Of a stretch of 64,000 nt of DNA, positions 1 to 9,169 are shown piece after piece; positions within the stretch are counted from its first letter, which is position 1, and each line of letters starts with the position of its first letter. Both the position numbers and the translations under genes were made by a program. Where the stretch lies: NCBI GenBank assembly GCA_964438735.1, contig CAYTLW010000025.1, positions 1 through 64,000 on the forward strand, read 5' to 3'. Origin of the DNA: CAYTLW01 sp964438735 (lineage in GTDB: Bacteria > Myxococcota_A > UBA9042). The notes below the pieces were generated by a model. The model worked only from the letters and a program-made list of their open reading frames with translations, was not told where the DNA came from and did not search any database.

Positions 1-135
1 GCGCTGTTCAAGCACAGGCGGGGCGATCCGTCAAACATAATCAAGTAGTACTAGGTGCGACATTGCAACGCCTTCTGAGCGCACTAACTTTGTCTCGGCA
101 TGCCGCGCCCTGCGGCATCGCGGAACGAGGTGGCG

Positions 136-1797
136 ATGAGACAGGCGACTCCCTCGAACGTCGGGCGCTTTGTCCCGTTCTCCGAAGGGTCGCCGTCCGA
201 CCAGCACGACGCAGCGAGGTTTCGGGCGCTGCTGGATCTGGTTCGGCAACCGGTCATGGTCATCGGGCGGGATCACAAGCTGCGATTCGCCAATGCAGCG
301 GCCCGTCGCGGCGCCTCGGTGGCCGACCCCGTCGCCGACGGCTGGTGCTGCCATGAGCTGTCGCATCATCGCGATACCCCTTGCGACGAGCCCTGTCCCC
401 TGGCCGAGGCGATCTCGTCTCGGAACACAACCTCGGTACGCCATGTGCACCTGCAAGCCGATGGCAGCAGGCGGACGATCGAGTTGACGGCGACGCCGGT
501 GTTCGATGAACAGGGCGAAGTGCTGGAGATCGTGGAGGTAGGCGAGGACATCACCGAACGGGTCGCCCTGGAGCGCAAGGAAGAGCTGTTGCGCGAGCAG
601 TTCGCACAGGCGCAGAAGATGGAGACGGTGGGCACCCTCGCCGGCGGCGTCGCGCACGACTTCAACAACCTGCTCACGGTCATCATGTCGTTCACCGAGA
701 TGACCCGCGACTCTCTGCCGCGCGGCGAAGAGGGCCACGAGGATCTGCAGTCGGTGCTCGAGGCGTCCCGTCGGGCCAAGAACCTCATCCGCCAGCTGCT
801 GGTGTTCAGCCGAAAGGACACCAGCGAGCCGGAAGAGGTCGACCTCCGCGACCTGGTCTCCCGCGCACAGAAGATGCTCAAGCGGCTGATCGCCGAGACC
901 ATCGAGATCACCATGGAGCTGCCGGACGAAGAGGTCCTGGTCTGGGGCGACCCCGCGCTGCTGCAGCAGGTCCTGATCAACCTCGCGGTCAACAGCCGCG
1001 ATGCCATGCCCGACGGGGGCAGGATCGAGATCCGCCTGCGGCGTTGCAAGGTCACCTCCACGGAAGAATGTCGGGCCGGGTCACTGAAGCCAGGGCCTCA
1101 CGCCCGGTTGACGGTGTGTGATACCGGGCACGGCATGGACGCGGCGACCGCGGCCCGGGTATTCGAGCCCTTCTTCACGACCAAGGCGGCCGGTCAGGGC
1201 ACCGGATTGGGCATGGCCATGGTCCACGGCACGGTGCTGAACGCTGGCGGCGGTCTGCGGTTGAACAGCCGCCCTGGAGCGGGCACGTCGATCTCCGTCC
1301 TGTTGCCGATTCACCACGGTGGCGACGAGGTGGTGGTGGAAGAGGACCCGGCGCCTGCACCGCCGGCAGGTCTGGCGCTCGTGGTCGAGGATGAGCGCGC
1401 CATCCGCAAGCTGGTGGGCAGGGCGCTCGAGCGCGAGGGGTGGGAGGTCATCGTCGCCGATGACGGAGTGACCGCCCTGGCGGCTATCGCTGGCCTTGCG
1501 CGGCCCATCGACGTGCTGGTCGCCGACGCGGTCATGCCTCATTTGGGGGGATTCGAGCTCGCCGCAAGGTTGCGAAACGAGCAGCCTGAGCTCCCCGTCG
1601 TGATCATGAGCGGCTACATCGGCAGCGACACGGATTCCGCCCTGATCGCGGGTCGCGGCCATGCGTCGCTCGGCAAACCGTTCGCCATCGCGGAGTTGTT
1701 CGGGGCCATCGCCTCGGTATTGCCGGACGAAATGTTGCGTTCCGGCCGTGCCGGCGTTCGCATCACCGGACGGGGAGCCAAGCAGAGGCCGGACTGA
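136..1797 (+). CDS. PAS-containing hybrid sensor histidine kinase with receiver domain
   Basis: Cytoplasmic hybrid two-component kinase of about 553 residues. From the N terminus it has a PAS-like sensor (about residues 30-145, with an unusual Cys/His-rich stretch DGWCCHELSHHRDTPCDEPC), a HisKA domain with H-box GGVAHDFNNLL (His near 174), an HATPase domain with N-box (NLAVNSRDAMP), DTGHGM and GTGLGMAMV boxes, and a C-terminal receiver (about 412-530). The receiver has the acidic pair VEDE, phospho-acceptor Asp in DVLVADAVMP, and Lys in LGKPF. There are no membrane segments, so the signal is cytosolic. The start at 136 follows GAGGTGG at 127-133; an in-frame ATG at 100 would add 12 residues. 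The Cys/His cluster could bind a metal or haem, but this is inference. No partner response regulator is encoded nearby. Confidence 0.93.
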   Translation: MRQATPSNVGRFVPFSEGSPSDQHDAARFRALLDLVRQPVMVIGRDHKLRFANAAARRGASVADPVADGWCCHELSHHRDTPCDEPCPLAEAISSRNTTSVRHVHLQADGSRRTIELTATPVFDEQGEVLEIVEVGEDITERVALERKEELLREQFAQAQKMETVGTLAGGVAHDFNNLLTVIMSFTEMTRDSLPRGEEGHEDLQSVLEASRRAKNLIRQLLVFSRKDTSEPEEVDLRDLVSRAQKMLKRLIAETIEITMELPDEEVLVWGDPALLQQVLINLAVNSRDAMPDGGRIEIRLRRCKVTSTEECRAGSLKPGPHARLTVCDTGHGMDAATAARVFEPFFTTKAAGQGTGLGMAMVHGTVLNAGGGLRLNSRPGAGTSISVLLPIHHGGDEVVVEEDPAPAPPAGLALVVEDERAIRKLVGRALEREGWEVIVADDGVTALAAIAGLARPIDVLVADAVMPHLGGFELAARLRNEQPELPVVIMSGYIGSDTDSALIAGRGHASLGKPFAIAELFGAIASVLPDEMLRSGRAGVRITGRGAKQRPD

Positions 1798-1940
1798 TCG
1801 CGCAGGCGCCCAGCCCACCGCTACATCGAGCGGCGTCTCACGCGGCAACCGTGTGGACCCCTCGCCTGCCCCTGATGTACCCTGGTGCCACCCCAGCCGC
1901 CGACGCCGCGGCGGTGCATGCCTCGAACGCGGGAGACGAC

Positions 1941-2243
1941 ATGGCCAGCGCAGAAGTGTCACGAAACGATCCGTGCCCCTGTGGCAGTGGCGATAAATAC
2001 AAGCGCTGTTGCCTGGGCAAAGAACAGGTGGCGGCCAGCGGTAGCAACATGAAGGCGCCCGCCATCATGGCCGTGGTCGCCGTCGCGGTCTCCGTCGGTG
2101 TGGCCATGGCCAGCAATACGCAGACTGGCCTGGCGGTTGGCGGCGCGCTGCTGTTGGCCGTGGGCGCGTGGGCCATCTTCCGCGACCCGCCGCCGCCCAA
2201 GAAAGGCAACGACCACCCGGCGTCGATCAACTTCGGCGGCTGA
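1941..2243 (+). CDS. SEC-C zinc-motif membrane protein
   Basis: Protein of 100 residues. Residues 8-24 form a SEC-C zinc-binding motif (RNDPCPCGSGDKYKRCC; Cys12, Cys14, Cys23, Cys24), the metal-binding motif found at the C terminus of SecA and in many unrelated proteins. Two hydrophobic stretches follow (about 38-57 and 62-78), so it is probably a small inner-membrane protein with its zinc motif in the cytosol. The start at 1941 is preceded by GGGAGA; the reading frame is open upstream to 1851 but that part is not protein-like. It ends 13 bases before the convergent PI-PLC-like gene. The function is unknown, and the SEC-C motif alone does not make it a translocase part. Confidence 0.75.
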   Translation: MASAEVSRNDPCPCGSGDKYKRCCLGKEQVAASGSNMKAPAIMAVVAVAVSVGVAMASNTQTGLAVGGALLLAVGAWAIFRDPPPPKKGNDHPASINFGG

Positions 2244-2256
2244 GTCGTCCAAGCTC

Positions 2257-3219
2257 CTAGGGCTGTCCGACCCCATTGAGCGCGTCCACCACGGCGAGCA
2301 CGTCGCCGATGTCGTGAAAGTCCACCGCCACGATATTGGGAATGTGCTGCCACTTCTCCTGGCAGCGCCTGGCCCTGGCTTCCAGGAAGACGATACCATT
2401 TGCCGTCTTGGCCGCCTCCGGATCGGGCAATCCCAGGGCGTTGCCGACCCAGTGGTTGAGCAGAAAGAGGCTGCCGTCCGTTGTGCCGCGATTGTGCCGG
2501 CAGCTGTCCTTGGACCCGGAGTCGACCTGCAGACTCTGCAGGGATTGAAAGCTGTAGGGCGTATCCCAACCCAGATCCCAGAAGCGGTGATGCCATGAGG
2601 GCGGGGAGCCCTGGCTCTCGGCGGTGATCAGCAACCGGCCGCCCGAGTCGATCATCTGGCCCAGGGTTGGCCAGCCGTCGGCGGGGTCGCCGGTGAAGAC
2701 GTGGTCGATGAGCCCGGTCTGCTCGAAAAGGGCGGCGGCCGTGGCCGACGGCAGGTGATCCTCGAAGAGCACGATGATCACCTCGCGGGGATGGGCCTCC
2801 AGGAAGGTATCGAACAGGGTGAACACCTCGGCCAGGGGGCGACGGCCCAGCTGGCAGTAGCCATGGCAGAGCCAGGCTTTGACGTCGGGGCGCTTGGCAT
2901 CGTCGTAGCTGTAGGTGTCCAGCAGAAAGGCGCGGATGCCGTCGTCCAGCTGGCGCTGGATACCGAAGTTGTGGTTGGGCAGGTCCCAGCCTTCGTCGGC
3001 GTTGGACATGGCGTTGTGGGCCCCGGCCAGGGCCACCTGGTCCAGGCGCCGGTCGCAGAGTTCAGCGTGGCTATTGCAGCGCGGCTGCTTTTCCGTTGGC
3101 GGGTCCTCGCTCGCGCAGGCAATCGCCAGCGAAACGACCAGCAAAACCGGGCCACACGACCGCCAATTCCGGTCGTCGGTTCGACCTTCGCCCCGCCTGC
3201 CGCTAGACTGCCGCCCCAT
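2257..3219 (-). CDS. PI-PLC X-domain-like lipoprotein
   Basis: Protein of 320 residues with a hydrophobic segment ending in LAIAC (Cys35), so probably a lipoprotein. The mature part resembles the phosphatidylinositol-specific phospholipase C X-domain superfamily. It has LAGAHNAMSN with a first candidate catalytic His (68), FGIQRQLDDGIRAFLLDTY, and a second candidate His in WLCHGYC (119), then EVIIVLFEDHLPS and GGRLLITAE. Members cleave phosphoinositides or related phosphodiesters; the substrate here is unknown. Four Cys residues near the N terminus may form disulfides. The start ATG (3219-3217) overlaps the divergent thioredoxin-fold start ATG (3218-3220), leaving no intergenic space. If a shorter form is used, the start would be a TTG within the hydrophobic segment. 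Confidence 0.82.
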   Translation of the reverse strand: MGRQSSGRRGEGRTDDRNWRSCGPVLLVVSLAIACASEDPPTEKQPRCNSHAELCDRRLDQVALAGAHNAMSNADEGWDLPNHNFGIQRQLDDGIRAFLLDTYSYDDAKRPDVKAWLCHGYCQLGRRPLAEVFTLFDTFLEAHPREVIIVLFEDHLPSATAAALFEQTGLIDHVFTGDPADGWPTLGQMIDSGGRLLITAESQGSPPSWHHRFWDLGWDTPYSFQSLQSLQVDSGSKDSCRHNRGTTDGSLFLLNHWVGNALGLPDPEAAKTANGIVFLEARARRCQEKWQHIPNIVAVDFHDIGDVLAVVDALNGVGQP

Positions 3220-4255
3220 GCGACCCTCACACCTGATCGTGACCGTACTCCTGCTGCTCCTTTCCGTGCCCGCCGTGGCGGCGAAAGGGCGCAGCAGCAA
3301 CGACATCCTGCGCTATATCCATCGCAAGGGCGACAGCAAGCTGGTGGATTTGTATCGCGCCGAGCTCGCCGAGGCGAAGAAGCAGCGACGCAATACCATC
3401 GTCATGTTCAGCGCCGACTGGTGCGCGCCCTGCAAGGTCATCAAGCGCTACCTGAAGGTCAGCCGCACGGTCAAGAAGGCCATGAAGCGCGGCCGGATGC
3501 TCTACATCGACGTGGACGAGTGGCGCGGGCCAGCGCACAAGCTGATCCCGGGTATCAACCCCACCCAGCTGCCGACCATCGTGCGCGTCAACGAGTTCGG
3601 CCAGAAGGTGGTCAATTGCTTCGGCAGCGACCTGGGGCTGCTGTCGGATAGAGCCGTGGCCGCCAACCTGTTGCGCATGCTCGCTGGCAAAGCGCCGGGC
3701 AAGGCGTACTACGCCGGCAACGACAAGTTGGAGCGCAAGCTGATGCTGGCCGAACACGACGCGCGCGAGGCGCGGCTGAGCAAGCTGGCCCCGCTGGCCG
3801 TCAAAGTCATCGGCAAAAAGGGACGCGACACCTTGCTGCGCCTGGTGATCCGCAATCACGACGGGCCACGGCGGTGGTACCTGGTCTCGGCCAGCTTTGG
3901 TGAACCGCTGGCCGAGAAGCTGACCGTGAGCGCCTGGCAGCGGGTGCGCTTCGATGAGCATGTCCGGGCCGACTACCTGCGCTTTCACGGCAGCCCGGCG
4001 GTGGTCGCCATTCCAGTGGCCGGTTACGGCTCGGTGGAGCTCGATCGCTGGGTGACCTGGGGCAAACCCGCGGGCAAGTTTGTCGCGTGGCAGCTCAACG
4101 AGCTGAAGATCGGCGGCGAGAGCGCCGAGTTCCAGCGGAAGCTGCCCTATGTGTTGAAGATCGCCGATGCGAGCAAGACGCGGGTGGTCAAGGCCTTCGG
4201 CGCGGCCAAGGTGGACTTCACGGTGGGCCGGAAGTTCGAGGTGAAGGTCAAGTAA
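3218..4255 (+). CDS. Secreted thioredoxin-fold protein with CAPC motif
   Basis: Protein of 345 residues with a clear signal peptide (residues 1-22, cut after VPAVAA) and an N-terminal thioredoxin fold (about 35-160). The fold has the redox motif WCAPC (Cys69, Cys72) and a cis-Pro in NPTQLPTIVRVNEFG. Residues 165-345 form an uncharacterised extension rich in Lys and beta strands (NHDGPRRWYLVSASFGEPL). It is likely a periplasmic thiol oxidoreductase or disulfide reductase, which fits the many Cys-rich exported proteins in this window. The start at 3218 is directly before the signal peptide. It is divergent from, and shares start-codon bases with, the PI-PLC-like gene. A 15-base tandem repeat follows its stop. 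Confidence 0.85.
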   Translation: MRPSHLIVTVLLLLLSVPAVAAKGRSSNDILRYIHRKGDSKLVDLYRAELAEAKKQRRNTIVMFSADWCAPCKVIKRYLKVSRTVKKAMKRGRMLYIDVDEWRGPAHKLIPGINPTQLPTIVRVNEFGQKVVNCFGSDLGLLSDRAVAANLLRMLAGKAPGKAYYAGNDKLERKLMLAEHDAREARLSKLAPLAVKVIGKKGRDTLLRLVIRNHDGPRRWYLVSASFGEPLAEKLTVSAWQRVRFDEHVRADYLRFHGSPAVVAIPVAGYGSVELDRWVTWGKPAGKFVAWQLNELKIGGESAEFQRKLPYVLKIADASKTRVVKAFGAAKVDFTVGRKFEVKVK

Positions 4256-4257
4256 CG

Positions 4258-4330
4258 CGCGACGCTACATGCCGCGACGCTGTATGCCGCGACGCTGTAT
4301 GCCGCGACGCTACATGCTGCGTCGATACTG
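4258..4330. repeat. 15-bp tandem repeat, about five copies
   Basis: Copies of gccgcgacgct(aca/gta)t lie head to tail at 4258-4270 (partial), 4271-4285, 4286-4300, 4301-4315 and 4316-4330 (diverged). The repeat fills the gap between the convergent thioredoxin-fold and icmF genes. Its last copies include the icmF stop codon (TAG at 4312-4310 on the minus strand), so the array looks like a slippage expansion of the icmF 3' end. Confidence 0.85.
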
Positions 4331-7300
4331 ACCGCCGACCTCGTACAAAGCGCGGCTGATCTGACCCAATGAGAGCACCTCGGCGGCGCGCATCATCTCT
4401 TCGAAGACGTTGCCCTTGGCCAGCACGGTGGCCTTGAGGGCTTCGATGGCGGCGGGCGCGTGCTCGACATTTCGCGACTGGAAATCCAGCAGGCGGTTCA
4501 GCTGGTCTTCCTTTTCGGCTTCGCTGGAGCGGATGAGCTCCTGGCCCGTGGCGGCGGGCGTTTCGTCGGGGTTGGTGAAGGTGTTCACGCCGACGATGGG
4601 CAGGGCGCCGCTGTGTTTGCGATGTTCGTATTCCAGGCTCTCCTCCTGGATCCGCGTGCGCTGGTACATGCGCTCCATGGCGCCCAGCACCCCGCCGCGC
4701 TCGCTCAACCGGTCGAACTCGGCCAGGACCGCCTCTTCGACCAGCTCGGTGAGCTCGTCGAGGATGAAGGCGCCCTGGTTGGGATTCTCGTTCCTGGCCA
4801 CGCCGAACTCCTTGTTGAGGATCAGCTGGATGGCCAGCGCCCGGCGCACGCTCTCCTCGGTCGGCGTGGTGATCGCCTCGTCGTAGGCGTTGGTGTGCAG
4901 GCTGTTGCAGTTGTCATAGATGGCCAGCAGCGCCTGCAACGTGGTGCGGATGTCGTTGAAGGCGATCTCCTGTGCGTGCAGGGATCGGCCGCTGGTCTGG
5001 ATGTGATACTTCAGCTTCTGGGCCCTCTCGCCGGCACCGTGCAGGTCGCGCAACGCCGTGGACCAGATGCGCCGGGCGACCCGGCCGATGGCGGCGTATT
5101 CGGGATCCATGCCGTTGGAGAAGAAGAAGCTGAAGTTGGGCGCAAAATCGTCCACTTTCATGCCGCGGGCCTTGTAGTACTCCACGAAGGTGAAGCCGTT
5201 GGCCAGGGTGAAGGCGAGCTGGCTGATGGGGTTCGCGCCCGCTTCGGCGATGTGATAGCCGCTGATGGAGACGCTGTAGAAATTCCGCACCTTGTGATCG
5301 ACGAAGTATTGCTGCACATCGCCCATGAGCTTGAGCGCGAACTCGGTGCTGAAGATGCAGGTGTTCTGGGCCTGGTCTTCCTTGAGGATGTCGGCCTGCA
5401 CGGTGCCCCGCACCCGGCTCAGCGCGTTCGCCCGGATGGTCTCGTACTCCTCGTCGCTGAGCATGGCGCGCAGCTCGGCCCAGGGGTGGCCGCCGCCGTC
5501 GGGATGCAGGCAGTCGGCATCGGCGATGTCGATCCGCCCCTGCGCGACCAGGAAGCGGCGCGCCTGCTGGCGCACCGCGGTGTTGAAGAAGAAGGCCAGG
5601 ATCGCTGGCGCCGGGCCGTTGATGGTCATGGAGACGGAGGTCTTGGGGCTGCACAGGTCGAAGCCCGAGTAGAGCGCCTCCATGTCCTCGACGTGGGCGA
5701 TGGACACGCCCGAGTTGCCCACCTTGCCCCAGATGTCGGGTCGCCGGTGGGGCTCGTCGCCGTACAGGGTCACCGAGTCGAAGGCCGTCGACAGGCGCTT
5801 GGCCGGGGCGTGCTCGCTGAGCAGGTGGAAGCGTTTGTTGGTGCGCCAGGGGCCGCCTTCACCGGCGAACATGCGCGCCGGATCCTCGCCGCTGCGCTTG
5901 AAAGGGAAGACGCCGGCGGTGAAGGGGAAGGCGCCGGGCACGTTCTCGAGCAGGCGCCAGCGCAGCAATGGGCCCCACTCCTGCCAGCGGGGCAGGGCGA
6001 CGCGGGCGATCTGCTGGTGCGACAGGGACTCGACGTGGTTGGCCACCTCGATGGTGCGGCCCCGGACCTCGTAGGCGTTCACCTCGCCCAGGTAGCGGGC
6101 GCGCAGGGCTGGCCAGCCTTCAATCAGTTCGGCGCTGTCGGCGTCCAGGTCAGCGCGCAGGCGGTCAAACGCAGCCATCAGCGGCTGGACTTCGGTGGGC
6201 GCGGTCTCCATGGCGTCGCCGTAGGGCGTGGTGTCAAAGCTACCCGCCTCGCCGGCGGTGCCCGCTTGTCCCAGCAGATGCCTGCAGGCGCGTCGCAGGG
6301 CCTGCAGCTCGGCGGCTACATGGGCCTGTTGATGGGCCCGCTCCTTGTAGCGACGCACCGTATCGGCGACCTCACCCAGGTAATTCACCCGCCGCGGCGG
6401 GATCATGTAGTCGCGATCGGGCAGCCCGGTCTGCAGCTTGTCCGTAAAGCGGCCGGTCAGCGGATGTTCGGAGCGTGCGTGCAGGGCGGCCAGCAGCTCG
6501 ACATAGACCCGATTGGTGCCGCGATCGCCCCACTGGCTGGCCATGGAGGCGTAGACCGGCATGGACTCCAGGGTCTGGTCGAAGAGGCCATGGGCCCGCT
6601 GGAAGGCCTTGCGCACATCTCGCAAGGCATCCAGCGCGCCGGGTTTGTCGAACTTGTTGACCACCACCATGCCGGCAAGATCGATCATCTCGATCTTCTC
6701 CAGCTGCGTCTGGGCGCCGAATTCAGGCGTCATCACGTACAGGGCCAGGTCCACCAGATCGACGATGGAGGCGTCCGCCTGGCCGATGCCGCTGGTCTCG
6801 GCGACGACCAGGTCGAAGCCGGCCGCGCGACAGAGTGTGATGGCGGCGTCCAGGGCGCCGCTGACCTCGCTGCCCGAGCCGCGGGTGGCCAGCGAGCGCA
6901 TGAAGATGTTGCCCAGGGCCAGGGAGTTCATGCGGATGCGATCGCCGAGCAGGGCGCCGCCGGTGCGCCGCTTGGTCGGGTCGACGCTGAGCACGGCCAC
7001 CTTGCGCTCGGGGAAGTCCTCGACGTAGCGCCGGACCAGCTCGTCGACCAGTGAACTCTTGCCGGCGCCGCCGGTGCCCGTGATGCCGATGACCGGCGCC
7101 ACCGAGCTCGCCGCCCGGCCAGCCAGGTGAGCGGACCAGCTCTGCCATTTGCGGGCGTGGGCATCGTCACCAGCGGCGGATTCGGCCAGGGTGATGGCCC
7201 GGGCCAGGGCGCCCACATCGTCGGGGCCGATCTCGTCCGAACCCAGCGTCGGCAATCCGTGGTCCATGGGCGACCAGTCGCACTGCTGCACCAGGTCGTC

Positions 7301-7717
7301 GATCATGCCCTGCAGGCCCATCTGGCGGCCGTCCTCGGGGTCATAGATGCGGGCGATGCCGTAGTCGTGCAGCTCTTTTGCCTCGTCGGGCGTGATGGTG
7401 CCGCCGCCGCCGCCGAAGATGCGCACATGGCCGGCGCCGCGCTCGACCAGCAGGTCGCGGATGTACTTGAAGTACTCCATGTGGCCGCCCTGGTAGGAGC
7501 TGATGGCCACGCCCTGGGCGTCCTCGTGGATGGCGGCGTCGACGATGTCGGCGGCGGTGCGATTGTGGCCCAGGTGGATCACTTCGCAGCCCGCCGCCTG
7601 GATCAGTCGACGCATGATGTTGATCGCCGCGTCATGGCCGTCGAAGAGCGACGCGGCGCTGACGATGCGGACGTCGTGTGTGGGTTTGACGGGCGCGGGG
7701 CGAGCTCGGGCGGTCAT
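4310..7717 (-). CDS. icmF: Fused isobutyryl-CoA mutase IcmF
   Basis: Protein of 1135 residues carrying the full IcmF architecture. An N-terminal B12-binding domain (about 14-150) has the lower-ligand His28 in LFDGHDAAIN. A MeaI-type G-protein chaperone (about 200-480) has Walker A GTGGAGKSS at 214-222. The C-terminal part is the acyl-CoA-binding mutase barrel. IcmF interconverts isobutyryl-CoA and n-butyryl-CoA by an adenosylcobalamin radical mechanism, and some members prefer isovaleryl- or pivalyl-CoA. The G domain gates cofactor loading. The start at 7717 follows GGAGG; an open frame continues upstream but is not conserved-looking. It is a single gene divergent from a small lipoprotein. 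No B12 riboswitch precedes it, but one lies about 1.5 kb away facing another gene. Confidence 0.96.
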   Translation of the reverse strand: MTARARPAPVKPTHDVRIVSAASLFDGHDAAINIMRRLIQAAGCEVIHLGHNRTAADIVDAAIHEDAQGVAISSYQGGHMEYFKYIRDLLVERGAGHVRIFGGGGGTITPDEAKELHDYGIARIYDPEDGRQMGLQGMIDDLVQQCDWSPMDHGLPTLGSDEIGPDDVGALARAITLAESAAGDDAHARKWQSWSAHLAGRAASSVAPVIGITGTGGAGKSSLVDELVRRYVEDFPERKVAVLSVDPTKRRTGGALLGDRIRMNSLALGNIFMRSLATRGSGSEVSGALDAAITLCRAAGFDLVVAETSGIGQADASIVDLVDLALYVMTPEFGAQTQLEKIEMIDLAGMVVVNKFDKPGALDALRDVRKAFQRAHGLFDQTLESMPVYASMASQWGDRGTNRVYVELLAALHARSEHPLTGRFTDKLQTGLPDRDYMIPPRRVNYLGEVADTVRRYKERAHQQAHVAAELQALRRACRHLLGQAGTAGEAGSFDTTPYGDAMETAPTEVQPLMAAFDRLRADLDADSAELIEGWPALRARYLGEVNAYEVRGRTIEVANHVESLSHQQIARVALPRWQEWGPLLRWRLLENVPGAFPFTAGVFPFKRSGEDPARMFAGEGGPWRTNKRFHLLSEHAPAKRLSTAFDSVTLYGDEPHRRPDIWGKVGNSGVSIAHVEDMEALYSGFDLCSPKTSVSMTINGPAPAILAFFFNTAVRQQARRFLVAQGRIDIADADCLHPDGGGHPWAELRAMLSDEEYETIRANALSRVRGTVQADILKEDQAQNTCIFSTEFALKLMGDVQQYFVDHKVRNFYSVSISGYHIAEAGANPISQLAFTLANGFTFVEYYKARGMKVDDFAPNFSFFFSNGMDPEYAAIGRVARRIWSTALRDLHGAGERAQKLKYHIQTSGRSLHAQEIAFNDIRTTLQALLAIYDNCNSLHTNAYDEAITTPTEESVRRALAIQLILNKEFGVARNENPNQGAFILDELTELVEEAVLAEFDRLSERGGVLGAMERMYQRTRIQEESLEYEHRKHSGALPIVGVNTFTNPDETPAATGQELIRSSEAEKEDQLNRLLDFQSRNVEHAPAAIEALKATVLAKGNVFEEMMRAAEVLSLGQISRALYEVGGQYRRSM

Positions 7718-7849
7718 CGCGGCCTCCGTGACGGGGGCGCGATTATGGCGGGGGTGGTGGTCGCGCCGCAACAACCGGCTGGCAGGTCCTTGGCCGGTGG
7801 CATTCAACCGCGTGCAAGAGATAGACTGACCGCAACCTGAGGGGACAGA

Positions 7850-8470
7850 ATGGAGCACGCCGTGCATTGGCTCATTCCGCTCACCTTGCTCGCCGGTGTT
7901 GTCGGTTGCTCCGATCCCTGCGAGGGCTTCGTGTTCGGGCCCTGCCCGTTCCAACAGGTCCTCAAGGTCACCGACGCCGAAACCGGGGGGGCCATCGCCG
8001 GCCTGGCCGTGACTGGCAAGCTTCACGTGTCGTGCCAAGAACAAGGCGCTTCGACCAACTGCTTTGGCGGCGGCAACGCGGAAGACCTCCCCGTCGGAAG
8101 CTATGTGCTCCGCATCACCGCACCTGGCTACAAAGACACCGCGGCCACCGTGTCCGTGTGGAACCCGTGGCCCGAGAACGAGGATTCGTGCTTCCCTCCC
8201 CCCTGCGTGTCCATCCCGACGGTCGAGGTCGGCATGTGGCCCATCAAGGCCGAGACTGGCTGTGAGTATTACGTCGAGAAGCCCAAGGCCGGCCCGCTAC
8301 CGACGGCGACATGTGACGACGGCTGCTGTGATGAGGGCACCAGGATTCCCGGATGCTGTCTGGAGACTGCGCACTGCGACGATGGCGACCCCTGCACCAA
8401 AGATACCTGTTACGTCTCGCTGAAAGTCTGCAACAACAGCTCGATAGAAGGCTGCTGCGTCAACCCCTGA
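7850..8470 (+). CDS. Small lipoprotein with Cys-rich C terminus
   Basis: Protein of 206 residues. A signal peptide ends in GVVGC (Cys20), suggesting a lipoprotein. Residues about 33-95 look like a carboxypeptidase-regulatory-like beta sandwich (VLKVTDAETGGAIAGLAVTG, LPVGSYVLRITAPGYKDTAATV). The last 50 residues are Cys-rich, with CDDGDPCTKDTC matching one unit of the repeat used by the large surface proteins in this window, followed by CCxxC pairs. The start follows GAGGGG. It is divergent from icmF and convergent with the next lipoprotein. The role is unknown; it is probably a cell-surface protein. Confidence 0.75.
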   Translation: MEHAVHWLIPLTLLAGVVGCSDPCEGFVFGPCPFQQVLKVTDAETGGAIAGLAVTGKLHVSCQEQGASTNCFGGGNAEDLPVGSYVLRITAPGYKDTAATVSVWNPWPENEDSCFPPPCVSIPTVEVGMWPIKAETGCEYYVEKPKAGPLPTATCDDGCCDEGTRIPGCCLETAHCDDGDPCTKDTCYVSLKVCNNSSIEGCCVNP

Positions 8471-8578
8471 CTCGGTTTGCAGTGGCGCGCCACCGGCTGC
8501 CGGGCCAGGCCTGGACCATGTGGCGCGCGCAGCCATGTCGTCTGTCGCAGCCGCTGCGTTGCCTTTGGGGATGAGCCG

Positions 8579-9049
8579 CTACTTCTTCTCGGTCAGCTTC
8601 GACCACGGGAAGCCGCCGCAGCCCTTGCCGTCCAGGTCGCTGTCGTTGGCGGTCAGCGTGGTCGCCTTGGCCAGCTCGGCGGTGTCCTGCTTGATGACCA
8701 CGCTGCAGTAGTGGAAGACGCCATCTTTGGGCTCTATCCAGATGCGCTTGGCGAACTTGTTGGCGCTGTAGGCGTCATCCGCTGACGACTTCGTAATCGC
8801 CCAGTTGGCGGCGTTGTCGTGCTCGACGATGGTGGTCTTGCTCTCGAAACCGGTGCCCTTGGCGTTCCAGGCGTCGGCGGTGATGGTCTCCAGCGTGCCG
8901 AAGTTGTCGTTCCACTCGCCGGCGATCTCGATGGTCGTGGGCGTGGTGTCGGCGGGCGTGTTGCCATCTTCGCTCTCGCATCCGACGGCGGCGACGACAA
9001 GGCAGAGACAGAAGGCGGCCAAATGGCTGGCGTAGAGATGCTTGTTCAT
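8579..9049 (-). CDS. Orphan lipoprotein behind a cobalamin riboswitch
   Basis: Protein of 156 residues with a lipoprotein signal peptide (AAVGC, Cys24). The mature part is a compact beta-rich domain with IAGEWNDNFGTLETIT, a stretch of charged and Asn residues (VEHDNAANWAITKSS), and two Cys (FHYCSVV, KGCGGFPW) that could form a disulfide. I do not recognise the family. The start at 9049 is preceded by a GGGG ribosome-binding site that sits in a small hairpin (9054-9066). About 150 bases upstream, on the same strand, is a cobalamin riboswitch core, so expression should fall when B12 is plentiful. This suggests a B12 or cobalt uptake, binding or sparing role. That role is inferred from the riboswitch alone. 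Confidence 0.8.
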   Translation of the reverse strand: MNKHLYASHLAAFCLCLVVAAVGCESEDGNTPADTTPTTIEIAGEWNDNFGTLETITADAWNAKGTGFESKTTIVEHDNAANWAITKSSADDAYSANKFAKRIWIEPKDGVFHYCSVVIKQDTAELAKATTLTANDSDLDGKGCGGFPWSKLTEKK

Positions 9050-9169
9050 GTGGATCCCCGCTGCGGGGTGGCAGCAGTCGGGCAACCGTCAAAGGGCACC
9101 ACCCGACCGCCAGCGGCAGGTCGCCCGACATGAGTCGGCGGCCTGCCACGTCGTCGCCCCTTTCCGCGA

